NCBI GenBank assembly: GCA_024225445.1
Contig: JAAEMP010000023.1
Coordinates: 1-59,654 of the forward strand
Source of the DNA: Hyphomicrobiales bacterium
GTDB taxonomy: Bacteria; Pseudomonadota; Alphaproteobacteria; Rhizobiales; Rhizobiaceae
Length of the DNA stretch: 59,654 nt
Direction: 5' to 3'
The notes under the pieces were generated by a model that was not told the DNA's origin, did no database searches, and saw nothing but the letters and a program-made list of their open reading frames with translations. Of the stretch, positions 8,651 to 19,625 are shown piece by piece (the stretch's first letter is position 1; every line of letters begins with the position of its first letter). A program made the translations under genes and the position numbers.

Positions 8651-9405
8651 CACCCCAGTTCCCCTCCCAGATAGGCTTCAATAACCCGTGGGTCGCCCTT
8701 GATTTCCTCAGGCGGTCCCTGAGCAATAATGGTACCTTGCGCCAAAACCGATATCTTGGTGGCCAGGGAAAATACGACGTGCATATCATGCTCAATAATA
8801 ATTTTTGTAATGCCGCGCTCACCGATTTTCTTCAACAAATCGATGGTGTTATTGGTATCAGCCCGCGACATTCCAGCAGTAGGTTCGTCAAGAAGCAACA
8901 GCTTTGGATGCTGGATAAGGCACATCGCCAATTCCAACCGCCGTTTATCGCCGCGCGAAAGGCTCGAACAGATGGTTGCTTTTTGCTCAATCAGCCCAAC
9001 CACTTCCAGAATGTGTTCCGCCTCTTCACGAATTTCGAGACGCGATGTCACCCTTTGCCAGGCATTCAGTTTAAACGCGCCATCATGCTTGGCCAATGCC
9101 GGAATTACCACATTGTCCAAAAGGCTCAAATCTCCAAAAATTTCCGGAGTTTGAAATACCCGCGCCACGCCGGTTTGGTTAATTTCGTGTGGCTTTAACC
9201 CCAACAGTGAGGCGCCGTTGAACATCACCGAACCGGAATCAGGAATGAGACGGCCGACAAAACAGTTCAGCATGGTAGATTTACCGGCGCCATTGGGTCC
9301 AATGATGGCGTGCACAGTACCTTCATCTACGCTCAGATTCAAATCATGCAACGCGCGCAATCCACCAAAACGTTTGTTCACATTTGTAACTTCAAGAATA
9401 CCCAT
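8650..9405 (-). CDS. livG: ABC transporter ATPase, LivG type
   Basis: A 251-residue ATPase. Walker A is GPNGAGKSTMLN, the signature is the LSRGDKRRLELAM variant (GDKRR instead of the common GQQR), and Walker B is LLLLDEPTAGMSRAD, followed by an H-loop (IIIEHDMHVVFSL). The C-terminal extension (EEIKGDPRVIEAYLG) is the LivG hallmark. It pairs with LivF and sits between livM (12 bp upstream) and livF (overlapping). Confidence 0.9.
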   Translation of the reverse strand: MGILEVTNVNKRFGGLRALHDLNLSVDEGTVHAIIGPNGAGKSTMLNCFVGRLIPDSGSVMFNGASLLGLKPHEINQTGVARVFQTPEIFGDLSLLDNVVIPALAKHDGAFKLNAWQRVTSRLEIREEAEHILEVVGLIEQKATICSSLSRGDKRRLELAMCLIQHPKLLLLDEPTAGMSRADTNNTIDLLKKIGERGITKIIIEHDMHVVFSLATKISVLAQGTIIAQGPPEEIKGDPRVIEAYLGGELG

Positions 9406-9416
9406 CGCCGCGTTCC

Positions 9417-10616
9417 CTATTTTGCAGGCGTGGTTGCCACCACACTTGAACTGTTATCTTGCTTGCGGGTTAACAACCGCTTCCACAAACGCGTTCCACC
9501 GTCCACTAAGCCACCTGGAAGAAAAATCACGATAATCATGAACAGCAAACCAAGTGTCAGATGCCAGCCCTTGCCAACAAACGGATGGATAATTGTAACC
9601 ATCACATTTTCCATGAAATCCGGCATGAAGTTAAACCAGCCGTGCAGGACATTGTCGTTGATTTTGGAAAAAATATTCTCAAAATATTTTATAAAACCAG
9701 CGCCCAATATTGGCCCAAGCAAAGTGCCTGCACCGCCCAGTATGGTCATCAGCACCACTTCACCGGATGCCGTCCACTGCATCCGTTCAGCTCCGGCCAA
9801 CGGATCCATGGATGCCATCAATCCACCGGCAAGCCCGGCATACATGCCTGAAATCACGAAGGCTGCCAATGTGTAGGGGCGCGAATTGAGGCCAGTGTAA
9901 TTCAACCGGTTTTGATTGGTCTTGATCGCTCGTAACATCAAGCCGAATGGAGAACGGAAAACACGTATCGAAAGGTAGAACGCAGCCAGCATGATCAATG
10001 CGCTGACATAAAAACCAACGTTGAACTGAAATGCCCAACCAGCAATTTCCAGGGTTGCGGTGTCTCGCATTTCAAGCCCAAACAATCCGGTGACTGGCAG
10101 ATTGCCAGTCGTATTTACCGTATCCAGTACCCGTGGATCGTTCAGTGTAATTTGCAATCCGGTTTCACCATTGGTGATTGGTGTGAGGACCGAATAAGCA
10201 AGGCTAAAACTCATTTGGGCAAAGGCCAGTGTGAGGATCGAGAAATAGATCCCGGAACGGCGCAGACTCACATAACCAATTACCAGGGCAAACAGGCCGG
10301 AAATAAGAACCGCGAGAATAATTGCAGGAATAATGTTCATGGTGAGTAGTTTGAACATCCATACAGCTGCATAAGAGCCGACGCCCAAAAATGCCGCATG
10401 GCCGAACGAAAGATAACCGGTCAATCCGAAGAGGATATTGAAGCCGATGGCAAATATCCCAAAAATTACGAAACGCTGCATAAGGTCGGGATAACCAGCG
10501 TTGAATTGCGCCAATGCAGAACCTTCCGGAAACGGATTCATCAGGAAGGGTGCCAGCAAGGTAATAGCGACGACAAAGCCGAAGACACCCAGATCGTTTT
10601 TACCAAGTTTTAACAA
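9417..10616 (-). CDS. livM: ABC transporter permease, LivM type
   Basis: A 399-residue permease with about 9-10 membrane helices and the LivM loop [23 protein letters not shown]. An extra hydrophilic stretch of about 45 residues (roughly 130-175) makes it longer than classical LivM; LivH of this operon has a comparable insertion, so both probably belong to a distinct HAAT subgroup. The start is a TTG at 10616 preceded by GGAGGAATAGGGCA, which contains the livH stop. Confidence 0.88.
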   Translation of the reverse strand: MLKLGKNDLGVFGFVVAITLLAPFLMNPFPEGSALAQFNAGYPDLMQRFVIFGIFAIGFNILFGLTGYLSFGHAAFLGVGSYAAVWMFKLLTMNIIPAIILAVLISGLFALVIGYVSLRRSGIYFSILTLAFAQMSFSLAYSVLTPITNGETGLQITLNDPRVLDTVNTTGNLPVTGLFGLEMRDTATLEIAGWAFQFNVGFYVSALIMLAAFYLSIRVFRSPFGLMLRAIKTNQNRLNYTGLNSRPYTLAAFVISGMYAGLAGGLMASMDPLAGAERMQWTASGEVVLMTILGGAGTLLGPILGAGFIKYFENIFSKINDNVLHGWFNFMPDFMENVMVTIIHPFVGKGWHLTLGLLFMIIVIFLPGGLVDGGTRLWKRLLTRKQDNSSSVVATTPAK

Positions 10617-10620
10617 TGCC

Positions 10621-11679
10621 CTATTCCTCCATCACGCCTTTGCGCCCCAACAGACCACGCGGACGTGCCAAAAGGACGATAATTGCGATTAGGTAGATAA
10701 TGATCTGGTCAATCGACGGCAGGAAAATTGCTTCAAAAAAACCTTTAACTTCGTTCATCGAAGCAAAGCTTTCCAGAATGCCGAGTAGGAATCCTGCCAG
10801 CACCGCGCCACCTAATGATCCCATACCACCGACGACGACCACTACAAAACTCAGAACCAGAAAATCCATCCCCATGTGATAATTGGGAGAATTAATAGGC
10901 GTGTACATGACACCGGCAAGACCTGCGACCGCAGCAGCAACACCGAACATTATGGTGAAGCGCCGGTCAATATTGATGCCCAAAAGTCCTACTGTTTCGC
11001 GGTCCGCCATGCCAGCCCGAACGACCATGCCAAATGTAGTGAACTGCAGAAAGGCGAATACGGCGCAAATTACTGCGGTAGAAAACGTAAAATAGACCAG
11101 ACGCCAGTAAGGATAGATGATCGCGTTTTTGGCAAACCCAATCATCACTCCAAAATCAAAGGAGCCGCGAAAAACATCTGGTGCCGGTGTAGGGATGGGG
11201 TTTGCACCATAAAATGCCTTGATGATTTCCTGAAGCACGATCGCCAAACCGAAGGTAACGAGAATTTGGTCGGCATGGGGGCGTTTGTAAAAATGACGGA
11301 TTAAACCCCGCTCCATTATAAACCCAATAGCAAGCATGATCGGGATCGAAAAAAATATTGCAATCGGAACGTTCCAATTGATGATCGCGTTTCCCGCAAC
11401 CTCGCCAAACCATGTCTCCACCAGCGGTGTTTTTACCTGTAAGGGCTTGCCAAGAAAATCAGTTTTTTCCGGATCAATTGTTATGGTGGATATGTTAAGT
11501 ATTTTTTGCAGCGTGACCGCGCAGAATGCACCGATCATGAACAAGGCACCATGGGCGAAATTGACCACTCCCAGGGTTCCAAAAATCAGGGTCAATCCCA
11601 AAGCGATTAATGCGTACGCGCTGCCTTTATCTAGCCCATTTAATATTTGCAGAAGAATTGCGTCCATCATACTGACCAT
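10621..11679 (-). CDS. livH: ABC transporter permease, LivH type
   Basis: A 352-residue permease with the LivH signature [21 protein letters not shown] and about eight membrane helices. A polar insertion of about 45 residues (roughly 60-105) follows the second helix, so it is longer than the usual 290-300 residues. Starts at 11679, 11670 or 11667 are all possible; no strong ribosome site decides. A perfect hairpin separates it from the upstream binding-protein gene. Confidence 0.87.
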   Translation of the reverse strand: MVSMMDAILLQILNGLDKGSAYALIALGLTLIFGTLGVVNFAHGALFMIGAFCAVTLQKILNISTITIDPEKTDFLGKPLQVKTPLVETWFGEVAGNAIINWNVPIAIFFSIPIMLAIGFIMERGLIRHFYKRPHADQILVTFGLAIVLQEIIKAFYGANPIPTPAPDVFRGSFDFGVMIGFAKNAIIYPYWRLVYFTFSTAVICAVFAFLQFTTFGMVVRAGMADRETVGLLGINIDRRFTIMFGVAAAVAGLAGVMYTPINSPNYHMGMDFLVLSFVVVVVGGMGSLGGAVLAGFLLGILESFASMNEVKGFFEAIFLPSIDQIIIYLIAIIVLLARPRGLLGRKGVMEE

Positions 11680-11765
11680 TCATATATACAGAACTAGATT
11701 TAGGACGCCGGTTCAAATTCATAACCAATGCCCAACCGCAGAGCCAACGTTAAAAACCGGAAGTT

Positions 11766-11796
11766 TACCGCGCCAATTACGAGAATTGGCGCGGTA
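11766..11796 (-). terminator. Strong intercistronic hairpin between binding protein and permease genes
   Basis: TACCGCGCCAATT (11766-11778) and AATTGGCGCGGTA (11784-11796) form a perfect 13-bp stem with a 5-nt loop. In the minus-strand transcript it lies just after the binding-protein stop and before livH, with no immediate T-run. Such hairpins usually attenuate or stabilise RNA so that the binding protein is made in excess over the permease. Confidence 0.65.
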
Positions 11797-11821
11797 ACTT
11801 GTAACGCCACTAGCGGAAAGA

Positions 11822-13165
11822 TTATGCGCCTGGGTTACACTTACCCAGATTACCGCCGGCAAACATTGGATGGTCTGGTGCATACTCAACCTGGGCACGC
11901 GGAGTGACCTCAACAATTTCAAGCGTGTCATAAGCAGTGGTCGGATTTTCCGCACCCTTCACGACAAGCACGTCCTTAAAGCACTGGTGATCTGCAGCAC
12001 GGTAAAGTGTCGGGCCGTTGCCAAGACCATCAAACTCAAATCCTTCAAGAGCTTCCCCAACACCGCATGGGTTGAATGTGCCGGCACGCTCGCAAGCATC
12101 TGCATAAAGCAAGGTCTGAGCATAACAGGTCTGAGCCGAGTTCGAAGGCGGCTTGCCATACTTTTCGCCAAAAGATTTGACAAAAGATTTGGTGCCATCG
12201 TCAGGCAATTGCCAGTTCCAGTTCATCGAACCGTAAACGCCTTTGATGTTCTCGCCAGCACCAGCAGCCATCAGTTCCGAGTAGAGCGGAACGACGATTG
12301 CGAAATCTTTACCGTTAACCTGCTTGTCAAGCAGACCGAACTGTATCGCGTTGGTCAGCGAGTTTATCATGTTGCCGCCGTAATGGTTCAGGACCAACAC
12401 GTCCGCACCAGAATTCAGAACCGGTGAAATATAGGAGGAGAAATCAGTCGACGCCAGCGGTGTCAGAACATTTTTGACGGTTTCCCAGCCGATAGCTTCG
12501 GTCGCGGCTGCAATAGATTCCTGCTGAGTCCAGCCCCAGGTATAATCTGCAGTTAGGTGATATGCACGGCGCTCTTTGCCGTAAACCCCCTCAAGCACCG
12601 GTGCCAGGGCAGCACCTGACATGTAACCGTTGAAGAAGTGACGGAAGCCATTTGCCTTTTTGTCTTTGCCGGTTGTGTCGTTTGAGTGGGTCAAACCGGC
12701 CATGAAGATAACGCCAGCGTCCTGACACATACCCTGAACAGCGATAGCCACACCCGACGACGAGCCGCCATTGATCATAATCGCGCCGTCTTTTTCGATC
12801 ATCGACTTGGCCGATGCCCGAGCAGCGTCAGATTTGGTTTGAGTGTCGCCGGTTACGAAAGTAACCTTCTTACCCAGAATACCGTTGCCCTTCAGAGCTT
12901 TAGAAGTGAAAGTATTCAGACAACCACCGTCGCCTTCACCGTTTAAGTGCTCAACAGCCAGCTGCTGGGCAAGAAGTTCGTCATTGCCTTCGTCGGCATA
13001 AGGGCCAGTTTGCGGCACGTTGAAACCAAGCGTTACAGAACTACCAGTAGGTTCGTTCGTGTAAGCGAATGAAGGGCGAGTAAGGATTGTCGGCATAGCA
13101 AGACCGACACCGGCAACCGCACCTGACTTGATCAGAGTACGGCGATTTACTACAAATTTGGACAT
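11822..13165 (-). CDS. Periplasmic substrate-binding protein of the HAAT (Liv) importer
   Basis: A 447-residue Peripla_BP_6 protein with a Tat-like leader (NRRTLIKSGAVAGVGLA then a cleavable PSFA). The mature part begins VTLGFNVPQTGPYADEG, the typical sheet-1 and ligand loop, and contains MINGGSSSGVAIAVQG. Several cysteines may form disulfides. It is the first gene of the ABC operon and is separated from the permeases by a hairpin. The ribosome site GGGAGGAATTT precedes ATG 13165. The ligand is not obvious; the neighbouring SSS sensor kinase suggests a small organic acid, amino acid or amide. Confidence 0.85.
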   Translation of the reverse strand: MSKFVVNRRTLIKSGAVAGVGLAMPTILTRPSFAYTNEPTGSSVTLGFNVPQTGPYADEGNDELLAQQLAVEHLNGEGDGGCLNTFTSKALKGNGILGKKVTFVTGDTQTKSDAARASAKSMIEKDGAIMINGGSSSGVAIAVQGMCQDAGVIFMAGLTHSNDTTGKDKKANGFRHFFNGYMSGAALAPVLEGVYGKERRAYHLTADYTWGWTQQESIAAATEAIGWETVKNVLTPLASTDFSSYISPVLNSGADVLVLNHYGGNMINSLTNAIQFGLLDKQVNGKDFAIVVPLYSELMAAGAGENIKGVYGSMNWNWQLPDDGTKSFVKSFGEKYGKPPSNSAQTCYAQTLLYADACERAGTFNPCGVGEALEGFEFDGLGNGPTLYRAADHQCFKDVLVVKGAENPTTAYDTLEIVEVTPRAQVEYAPDHPMFAGGNLGKCNPGA

Positions 13166-13604
13166 TAATTAAATTCCTCCCATTTAGGATTGTTGCAAAG
13201 CGATCGAGCGCTGCAATGTCGTTATAAGACGATCCCAGACAGAAAATACTATAATGAAAAAATGAGAAATACACAAATGGTATATTAGACGAATGGCCTA
13301 CAACCAACGGCTTACGACATTAGTCGTAAACAAATCAAAAAGCCGTCGAAGACAGGTGAATTACCAAGTCTGAGTGTCTGACTCCAAATTAGTCGCGTAG
13401 TTTCAAACTCTTGCCAATCGCCTTTTCTCCAGCTTGATGTGTGCGATCAGGAGTCCAGCGGCAAAACCTGCCAGACCATTTTGGCCCATAGACCACCTGC
13501 TCCAACCGGTTCATTGGATGGCAAGGATTCCGTATGTGGGATGATGTTCCGGAAGCCGTCCCAGGCTAACATGGTGAAACAGGTTGCGCGGGTGCAACCG
13601 TTCT
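13166..13604. other. Intergenic region upstream of the ABC operon
   Basis: This 439-bp stretch carries the promoter side of the minus-strand ABC operon (AT-rich at 13190-13340) and the 3' flank of the thioesterase gene. Short open frames here have no recognisable protein character. No repeat or RNA gene was recognised. Confidence 0.5.
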
Positions 13605-14054
13605 TCATTTGGCTGGTGGCTCCATGTTAACCAGTGAACCCGGCTGCGATAATACCCGTTTGATGTCATCGGGGATCGGCAGCGATTTGATGTTTCCATC
13701 CTCCTGGATCTTCGCATAAATACGGATGGCGCGACCCTCGCAGATGGTTGCTCCGGTGGAGGCGATAAGCGCCTTGCAATCCCAGTGTACTGTCGAATTG
13801 GTCATCTTCACCAACTGGATGATTGTTCGCACTTTATCTCCATAGGCAGCCGGCCCGATAAATTTGAAATGCACATCACCCATCACGAAAGCACACCGGT
13901 TCTGCGCAATCATCCTGTCGGTTGGAAAGCCCACGACACGCAGCAGTTCATGTTCAGTATCGTTGAACCAGGCCAGCATTAATGGAAAGTAGACCAGGCC
14001 GAAAGGGTCGGACTCTCCCCAATTCACGGTTAATTCCCTTGAGTACATTAACAT
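13605..14054 (-). CDS. Hotdog-fold acyl-CoA thioesterase (4HBT family)
   Basis: A 149-residue single hotdog domain. The N-terminal motif NWGESDPFGLVYFPLMLAWF holds the catalytic Asp of the 4-hydroxybenzoyl-CoA-thioesterase family, and the length is typical. The ATG at 14054 has GAGG upstream. It probably hydrolyses a small aromatic or short acyl-CoA; the neighbours do not indicate which. It is divergent from the MFS gene. Confidence 0.8.
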   Translation of the reverse strand: MLMYSRELTVNWGESDPFGLVYFPLMLAWFNDTEHELLRVVGFPTDRMIAQNRCAFVMGDVHFKFIGPAAYGDKVRTIIQLVKMTNSTVHWDCKALIASTGATICEGRAIRIYAKIQEDGNIKSLPIPDDIKRVLSQPGSLVNMEPPAK

Positions 14055-14235
14055 TTTTGACCTCTATCTGATATGCACAATTGGCGAACCTATCAGTTAA
14101 TACCCGATGCCTCAATCGCTGATTAAGCCAATAACGCAGTCCTGTTCTTGAACCGGATATAGTCTGTTCCTGTTTGACACCATCTACACAACCGGAACAA
14201 TATGCTATTCGGTTAGGGATGGAGTGTTTCATCTC

Positions 14236-15525
14236 ATGCAAAAAACGGAAAGATCAATGCTGCTGAACAAAGACCGGTCCTATTTCCTGCTGCTCAATAT
14301 CGGCCATTTTCTTGACCACCTGTTCACCTTGATTTTTGCCACCGTCGCTGCCTTGGCATTAACACGGGAATGGAATGTCAGCTATGGCGAACTTCTGACC
14401 TATGCCGCACCCGGATTCATGGCATTCGGCGTGTTTGCCCTGCCCGCCGGCTGGCTGGCTGACAAGTGGAGCCGGGACGGCATGATATTTGTTTTTTTCA
14501 CCGGCATTGGTCTTGCCTCGATCGCCACCGGGTTTGCCCGCTCACCCCTGCAGATTGGAACAGGCCTGTTCGTCATTGGCATGTTTGCCGCCATCTATCA
14601 TCCGGTAGGCCTGGCAATTGTCACAATGAAATGGCGAAACACCGGGATGCGCATTGCCGCCAATGGTGTTTGGGGAAATTTCGGTGTGGCCAGTGCTGCA
14701 CTGATCACCGGATTTTTGATCGACAATGGAGGTTGGCGCATGGCTTTCTTCCTGCCCGGTGGATTTTCGATAATGATGGGCCTGATATTCCTGAAACTGC
14801 GCTGGGCAGATATGCGTCACGACAGTTCAAACCTGAAACAGTCAACCGGTGATATCAAGCCGGTTATCTCCGGCGCACACCGGGCCTTGCTGATTCGTGT
14901 ATCAACCATCGTGTTTGTGACGACGGCAGTTTCATCAATATCGTTTCAGGCAACGACATTCGCCTTACCCAAAATTTTTGATGAACGCATGCAGGGACTG
15001 GTTGCCCGATTGGTCACCTGGAGCGACAATACTTTAAATTCCGCTCAACCGGATGTGGCAACTTACATCGGCACACTGGCGTTCCTGATTTTTGCCATGG
15101 CTTCATTTGCCCAGCTGGTCGTTGGTTCGCTGCTGGACCGGATTGGCCCACGACCGGTTTTTTTACTGATGGCATCGATGCAACTGGTGTTCTTTCTGTT
15201 GATGCCCGGATTGACGGACGAATATGCTCTGGCTGTTGCCATGGGTTTCATGCTCGGCACATTCGGCCAGATACCGATTAACGATTACATGATTGGCAAA
15301 ATGGCCAGTGGTGCGTTTCGCGCACGCATTTACGCCATACGTTACGTGGTTTCCTTCAGCGTCCTGGCCCTGGCCCTGCCGATGATAGCTTTTGTCTATC
15401 AGAACTGGGGATTTGATACTCTATTTCGCATTCTGGCGGGAGCGGCTGTCATCATTCTGATTGCCGTATCAATACTTCCCCGCAAACTGCCAAGCCCTGA
15501 TGCACAGCCGGTGGCGGCGGAATAA
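14236..15525 (+). CDS. MFS transporter
   Basis: About 429 residues with 12 predicted helices and a long central loop (about 200-225). It has an MFS cytoplasmic-loop motif (PAGWLADKWSRDG) and a repeat in the second half (LVVGSLLDRIGPRP). ATG 14236 is preceded by GGAG; GTG 14224 and ATG 14257 are alternatives. It runs toward phnY, tail to tail. Its position beside the phosphonate operon suggests phosphonate or product transport, but this is only context. Confidence 0.8.
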   Translation: MQKTERSMLLNKDRSYFLLLNIGHFLDHLFTLIFATVAALALTREWNVSYGELLTYAAPGFMAFGVFALPAGWLADKWSRDGMIFVFFTGIGLASIATGFARSPLQIGTGLFVIGMFAAIYHPVGLAIVTMKWRNTGMRIAANGVWGNFGVASAALITGFLIDNGGWRMAFFLPGGFSIMMGLIFLKLRWADMRHDSSNLKQSTGDIKPVISGAHRALLIRVSTIVFVTTAVSSISFQATTFALPKIFDERMQGLVARLVTWSDNTLNSAQPDVATYIGTLAFLIFAMASFAQLVVGSLLDRIGPRPVFLLMASMQLVFFLLMPGLTDEYALAVAMGFMLGTFGQIPINDYMIGKMASGAFRARIYAIRYVVSFSVLALALPMIAFVYQNWGFDTLFRILAGAAVIILIAVSILPRKLPSPDAQPVAAE

Positions 15526-15578
15526 AACCAGATGGCAGTTCACACCACCAACTGACATGATGCCAATTCGCTCAACAG

Positions 15579-17030
15579 TTAACCCCAGGGCAGGGAGAAT
15601 GTCTTGACATTGGTATAGCTTTTCATTGCCTCAATCACCCCTTCCTTGTAACCATTGCCGCTGTCCTTGATGCCGCCGAACGGTGACATTTCAATACGGT
15701 ATCCGGGCACTTCCCAGATATTGACAGTCCCCACCACCAGACCGGCGATATAGGCCTGCATGCGATGGAAATCATTGGTGCAGACACCCGCTGACAGGCC
15801 AAACACGGTGGAATTGGAAATTGCCATTACCTCTTCATCATCGTCCGGCACCCTGATGATCGGGATGATCGGACCAAAGGTCTCTTCCATCACCAGTTCA
15901 CTGTCATGAGAGACGTAATCAATGACGATAGGCGGCAATAACGCGCCCTGACGGCCAGGGTTATAAAGTATTTTTGCTCCGGCCTCTTCAGCTGCCAATA
16001 CCCTGTTTTCAAAGGTTTCCGCAGCCTGTTCATGCACCACTGTACCCAGATCGGTTGCCGGGTCCATCGGATCGCCAAACCTGATTTTTCTGGCGCCTTC
16101 CAGAACCAGCTCGGCAAATTTATCGGCAACTTTTTCCTGACACAAAATCCGCTTCACCGCGGTGCAGCGCTGGCCGGAATTTTTAGTTGCACCAGCAACC
16201 GCCAGATCAGCGGCTTTGGCCAGATCGGCATCTGACAGATCATTACAAATGATCAGCGGATCATTGCCACCCAGCTCCAGCACCTGACGCTTGTAGACGG
16301 CTTTCGCTGCAATCATCTTGCCCACCGGCACACCACCGGTAAAAGTGACCATTTCAATATGCTCATTGGTGATCATCTCATCACCGATATCCTGGGGCCA
16401 CCCGGTAACAACTGAAAGCATTTGCGGCGGCAGACCTGCTTCATAAAGCGCATCGGCCAGCCAGATTGCCGTCAGCGGCGTTAATTCCGTCGGTTTCACC
16501 ACTAAGCAATTATTGGTGGCAATCGCTGGCGCGATTTTATGGCTGACCATGTTCAGGGGATGGTTGAACGGCGTTATTGCAGAGATCACCCGCAAGGGTT
16601 CGCGGATCGTGAAAATCTTCCGTGCCTTGCCATGGGGAGTAAGATCGCAGGAAAAAATCTCGCCATCATCGTGAATGCATAATTGACCGGCAAGCGTATA
16701 GACATCAAATGCCCGGCCACATTCATACAGTGAATCGGAAATTGAGATTCCCAGTTCCGCCGTAATGATCGGCGCCAGTTCCGCTTTGCGCTCATCAATA
16801 ATTTTTGCCACATTCAGCAAAATCTTCTGGCGCTCATAACGGGTCAGAGTGGGTTTGTAATTCGCTGCAATCTCAAATGCCTGGCTCGCATGTTCACTGG
16901 TTCCTGCAGGAACTGATCCGATCTGCTCGCCTGTATAGGGATAGTAAACCGGAACCCGGGCCTCGGTATCGACTTTTTTACCGGCAATCCGCATCGCCTC
17001 ACGGCGGGGTTTGATAGGTAGTTTGCTCAT
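15579..17030 (-). CDS. phnY: Phosphonoacetaldehyde dehydrogenase
   Basis: A 483-residue aldehyde dehydrogenase. The active-site Cys is in [11 protein letters not shown], the general-base Glu in VLELGGND, and the cofactor loop is FTGGVPVGK. PhnY oxidises phosphonoacetaldehyde to phosphonoacetate with NAD. It is the last gene of phnW-phnA-phnY, 11 bp after phnA, which supports this specificity over a generic ALDH. Confidence 0.85.
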   Translation of the reverse strand: MSKLPIKPRREAMRIAGKKVDTEARVPVYYPYTGEQIGSVPAGTSEHASQAFEIAANYKPTLTRYERQKILLNVAKIIDERKAELAPIITAELGISISDSLYECGRAFDVYTLAGQLCIHDDGEIFSCDLTPHGKARKIFTIREPLRVISAITPFNHPLNMVSHKIAPAIATNNCLVVKPTELTPLTAIWLADALYEAGLPPQMLSVVTGWPQDIGDEMITNEHIEMVTFTGGVPVGKMIAAKAVYKRQVLELGGNDPLIICNDLSDADLAKAADLAVAGATKNSGQRCTAVKRILCQEKVADKFAELVLEGARKIRFGDPMDPATDLGTVVHEQAAETFENRVLAAEEAGAKILYNPGRQGALLPPIVIDYVSHDSELVMEETFGPIIPIIRVPDDDEEVMAISNSTVFGLSAGVCTNDFHRMQAYIAGLVVGTVNIWEVPGYRIEMSPFGGIKDSGNGYKEGVIEAMKSYTNVKTFSLPWG

Positions 17031-17041
17031 ATCTGGCTCGC

Positions 17042-18286
17042 TTACAATGCTGCTGCTGTCATAACATAAAAGAATGCATCAAAATTTCTCAATACCGGCT
17101 GGTTGGGTAAATCAATAGCCCGGTTAACAATGAAAGGAACCGTTTGCTCGGTTATTCCACCATGGCTGCGTAATGGTTCTTTCAAGGCCGCCAGATCATG
17201 CCGGTCTTTTGAAGTACCGATACAAATATTTTCACCCGATACCATAACAATTTCGCCAATACGGTCGCCGGGCAGCTCAAATCTCTCAATTGCCTCTTCC
17301 CGGCTCATCGCATGGGTAATGCCATCAATGGCAAGCAGTTTGGCGATAATTTCATCCCTGTTGGCACTTTCAGGCAGATATACCGTGGCAAAAGAACCCA
17401 GCGCACCGTGATGAACTACATAAGGATCGGTTATTGGCAGGATAACCCGGGCAGCACCTTTGTCCAGCCATTCATCCATCAGATCCTGCACGTAAATCAC
17501 TGCAGGTGAACCGTCTTCCAGATGCTTTGGCTTCATTCCATGATCTGCGGTGACAACAATTGCTGCTCCCATTTCATCAAGTTGCGCCAGATATTTGTCG
17601 AACATTTCATAAAATGATTTGGCCTCGCCATCATCAGGAGCATATTTGTGCTGCACATAATCCGTGGTCGTCAGATACATAATATCCGGCTTCCATTCAG
17701 CCAGCAATTTTACACCGGCAGCAAAGACGAATTCGGACAGTTCTGCTGAATATACTTCCGGCTGCACCATATCAAGCCACTTGCTGGCCGCTTCCTGACC
17801 ATGTTCTGCCAGCGTTGATGTATCGGATTTTTCAGCCGAAAAACATTTTGCCCGATCTTCATCAAATCTCAGTTCAGCACCAAGCAATGCACGCAATTTG
17901 TCTTTCGCAGTAACAATCGCAACCCTGGCACCCGCCTCGTAAAATTTGCTGAAAATTGTCGGGGCCCGCAGGAACCTGACATCATTCATCATCACTTCCT
18001 CGCCGGTATCACGATCAAACAGGAAATTCCCGCAAATTCCGTGGATGATCGGCGGACGACCCGTGGCAATCGACAAATTATTGGGATTGGTGAATGAGGG
18101 AATGACTGAATGGGCCAGTCGATCACTTCCGCTTTCACGCATGCGCTTCAGCGTTGGCATCAGGCCATCGCCAATTGCAGCATCCAGATATGCAGGTTCA
18201 CAACCATCCAGGCAGATGGCAATTGCAGGCACTTTTGGCACCTGATAAACGCGTCCGTTCACGTCCAGGGGAGATTGGTTATTCAT
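17042..18286 (-). CDS. phnA: Phosphonoacetate hydrolase
   Basis: A 414-residue alkaline-phosphatase-superfamily hydrolase. Metal-binding residues are visible in [27 protein letters not shown] and [13 protein letters not shown], and the nucleophilic Thr is in [11 protein letters not shown]. It cleaves the C-P bond of phosphonoacetate to acetate and phosphate, completing 2-aminoethylphosphonate use with PhnW and PhnY. It sits between phnW (14 bp) and phnY (11 bp). Confidence 0.9.
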   Translation of the reverse strand: MNNQSPLDVNGRVYQVPKVPAIAICLDGCEPAYLDAAIGDGLMPTLKRMRESGSDRLAHSVIPSFTNPNNLSIATGRPPIIHGICGNFLFDRDTGEEVMMNDVRFLRAPTIFSKFYEAGARVAIVTAKDKLRALLGAELRFDEDRAKCFSAEKSDTSTLAEHGQEAASKWLDMVQPEVYSAELSEFVFAAGVKLLAEWKPDIMYLTTTDYVQHKYAPDDGEAKSFYEMFDKYLAQLDEMGAAIVVTADHGMKPKHLEDGSPAVIYVQDLMDEWLDKGAARVILPITDPYVVHHGALGSFATVYLPESANRDEIIAKLLAIDGITHAMSREEAIERFELPGDRIGEIVMVSGENICIGTSKDRHDLAALKEPLRSHGGITEQTVPFIVNRAIDLPNQPVLRNFDAFFYVMTAAAL

Positions 18287-18300
18287 ACTTTATCCTTATA

Positions 18301-19506
18301 TTATGCATCCAGTTTTGTTCGTTCTTGCAATGCCTCAGCCGGAGGTGCGGCATTGCTCACCCCCATTTCGGCAAGTGTTTGATCAGCCGCCGCCACCACG
18401 CTGCGCATGATATGTTCATCCATTTGTCCAATACATCCGACTCGGAAACTCTCGGCAATCGTTAATTTTCCCGGATAAATGATAAATCCCTTGTTCTTCA
18501 TCAATTCATAAAAACGCTCAAACTCGAATTTCGGATCAGCGGGGCAAAAAAATGTTACAATAATCGGTGACAGCCAGCGATTGGCCAGCAGGGTTTCAAA
18601 GCCCAGCTCACGCATACCGGCGACCAATACATCCCGGTTCCTGAGATATCGCGCTCCGCGTCCTGCAACACCACCCTCAGCATCATGGCAACGCAATGCC
18701 TCAAGAAAAGCGGTGACAACATGGGTGGGTGGCGTAAAACGCCACTGTCCGGTCCTGTTCATATGCGACCACTGGGCATGTACATCGAGACTAAGCGAAT
18801 GGCTGTTGTCCCTGGCCGCTGCAAGTTCTGATATGCGGGCAATAATAAATCCAAATCCCGGCACACCCTCAATGCACTTGTTGGCCGATGAAACCAGCGC
18901 CTCATATCGTATCTCGCCTGCTTCCAGCGCAATTGCACCAAAAGCCGACATACTGTCGATCAGCAGTTTGCGCCCGGCTGCATAGGTGGCCCTGGAAATT
19001 TCTCCAACCGGATTCAATATCCCCGAACTGGTCTCGCAATGAATTGCAACCACATGGGTAATCGCCGGATCCTCTTCGAGGATTTTTGCAACTTCAGCAC
19101 CTCTCGGTGGCAGGTAATCGCCCTTGTCCAGTACCACATGATCGCGACCCAGATATTTCAGCGTCTCGACTGAACGTTGCCCATAGGCGCCGTTTACCAG
19201 CACCAGCACCTTGCCGTTACGCGGAACGAATGAACCAAGCATTGCTTCCACCGAAAACGTACCGCTGCCCTGCATCGGTACACAGTCAAAATCACCTGCC
19301 CCCTTGCCAAGCATCGCCAGAAGTCTGTCTCGCATCTCCTGGGTCATTGCACGAAAATCGCCATCCCAGCTGCCCCAGTCACGCAACATTGCCTGCTTGA
19401 CCTCAAAAGAAGTAGTCAACGGACCCGGCGTCAATAGAAACGGTTCTCTCAGGCGGGGTGGCTCAATTCTGTCCAATGCAACAGGATTCAGGCTTGGAGC
19501 GGTCAC
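18301..19506 (-). CDS. phnW: 2-aminoethylphosphonate:pyruvate transaminase
   Basis: About 401 residues, class V aminotransferase. LLTPGPLTTSFEVKQAML and DWGSWDGDF are PhnW hallmarks; the PLP lysine is in SSANKCIEGVPGFG. It converts 2-aminoethylphosphonate and pyruvate to phosphonoacetaldehyde and alanine. GTG 19506 has CGGAGAA seven nt upstream and gives the usual N-terminus; a TTG at 19527 is less likely. First gene of phnWAY, divergent from the LysR gene. Confidence 0.9.
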   Translation of the reverse strand: MTAPSLNPVALDRIEPPRLREPFLLTPGPLTTSFEVKQAMLRDWGSWDGDFRAMTQEMRDRLLAMLGKGAGDFDCVPMQGSGTFSVEAMLGSFVPRNGKVLVLVNGAYGQRSVETLKYLGRDHVVLDKGDYLPPRGAEVAKILEEDPAITHVVAIHCETSSGILNPVGEISRATYAAGRKLLIDSMSAFGAIALEAGEIRYEALVSSANKCIEGVPGFGFIIARISELAAARDNSHSLSLDVHAQWSHMNRTGQWRFTPPTHVVTAFLEALRCHDAEGGVAGRGARYLRNRDVLVAGMRELGFETLLANRWLSPIIVTFFCPADPKFEFERFYELMKNKGFIIYPGKLTIAESFRVGCIGQMDEHIMRSVVAAADQTLAEMGVSNAAPPAEALQERTKLDA

Positions 19507-19625
19507 AAGAATTCTCCGGATAAACAATTTTCACCGCAGGATTGCCCCATAATCACTTATATGTAAAATTGTTTTATGCAATCAATATATAGGTTTTTCC
19601 TATACTAAAACTTGACGGGAAACTC

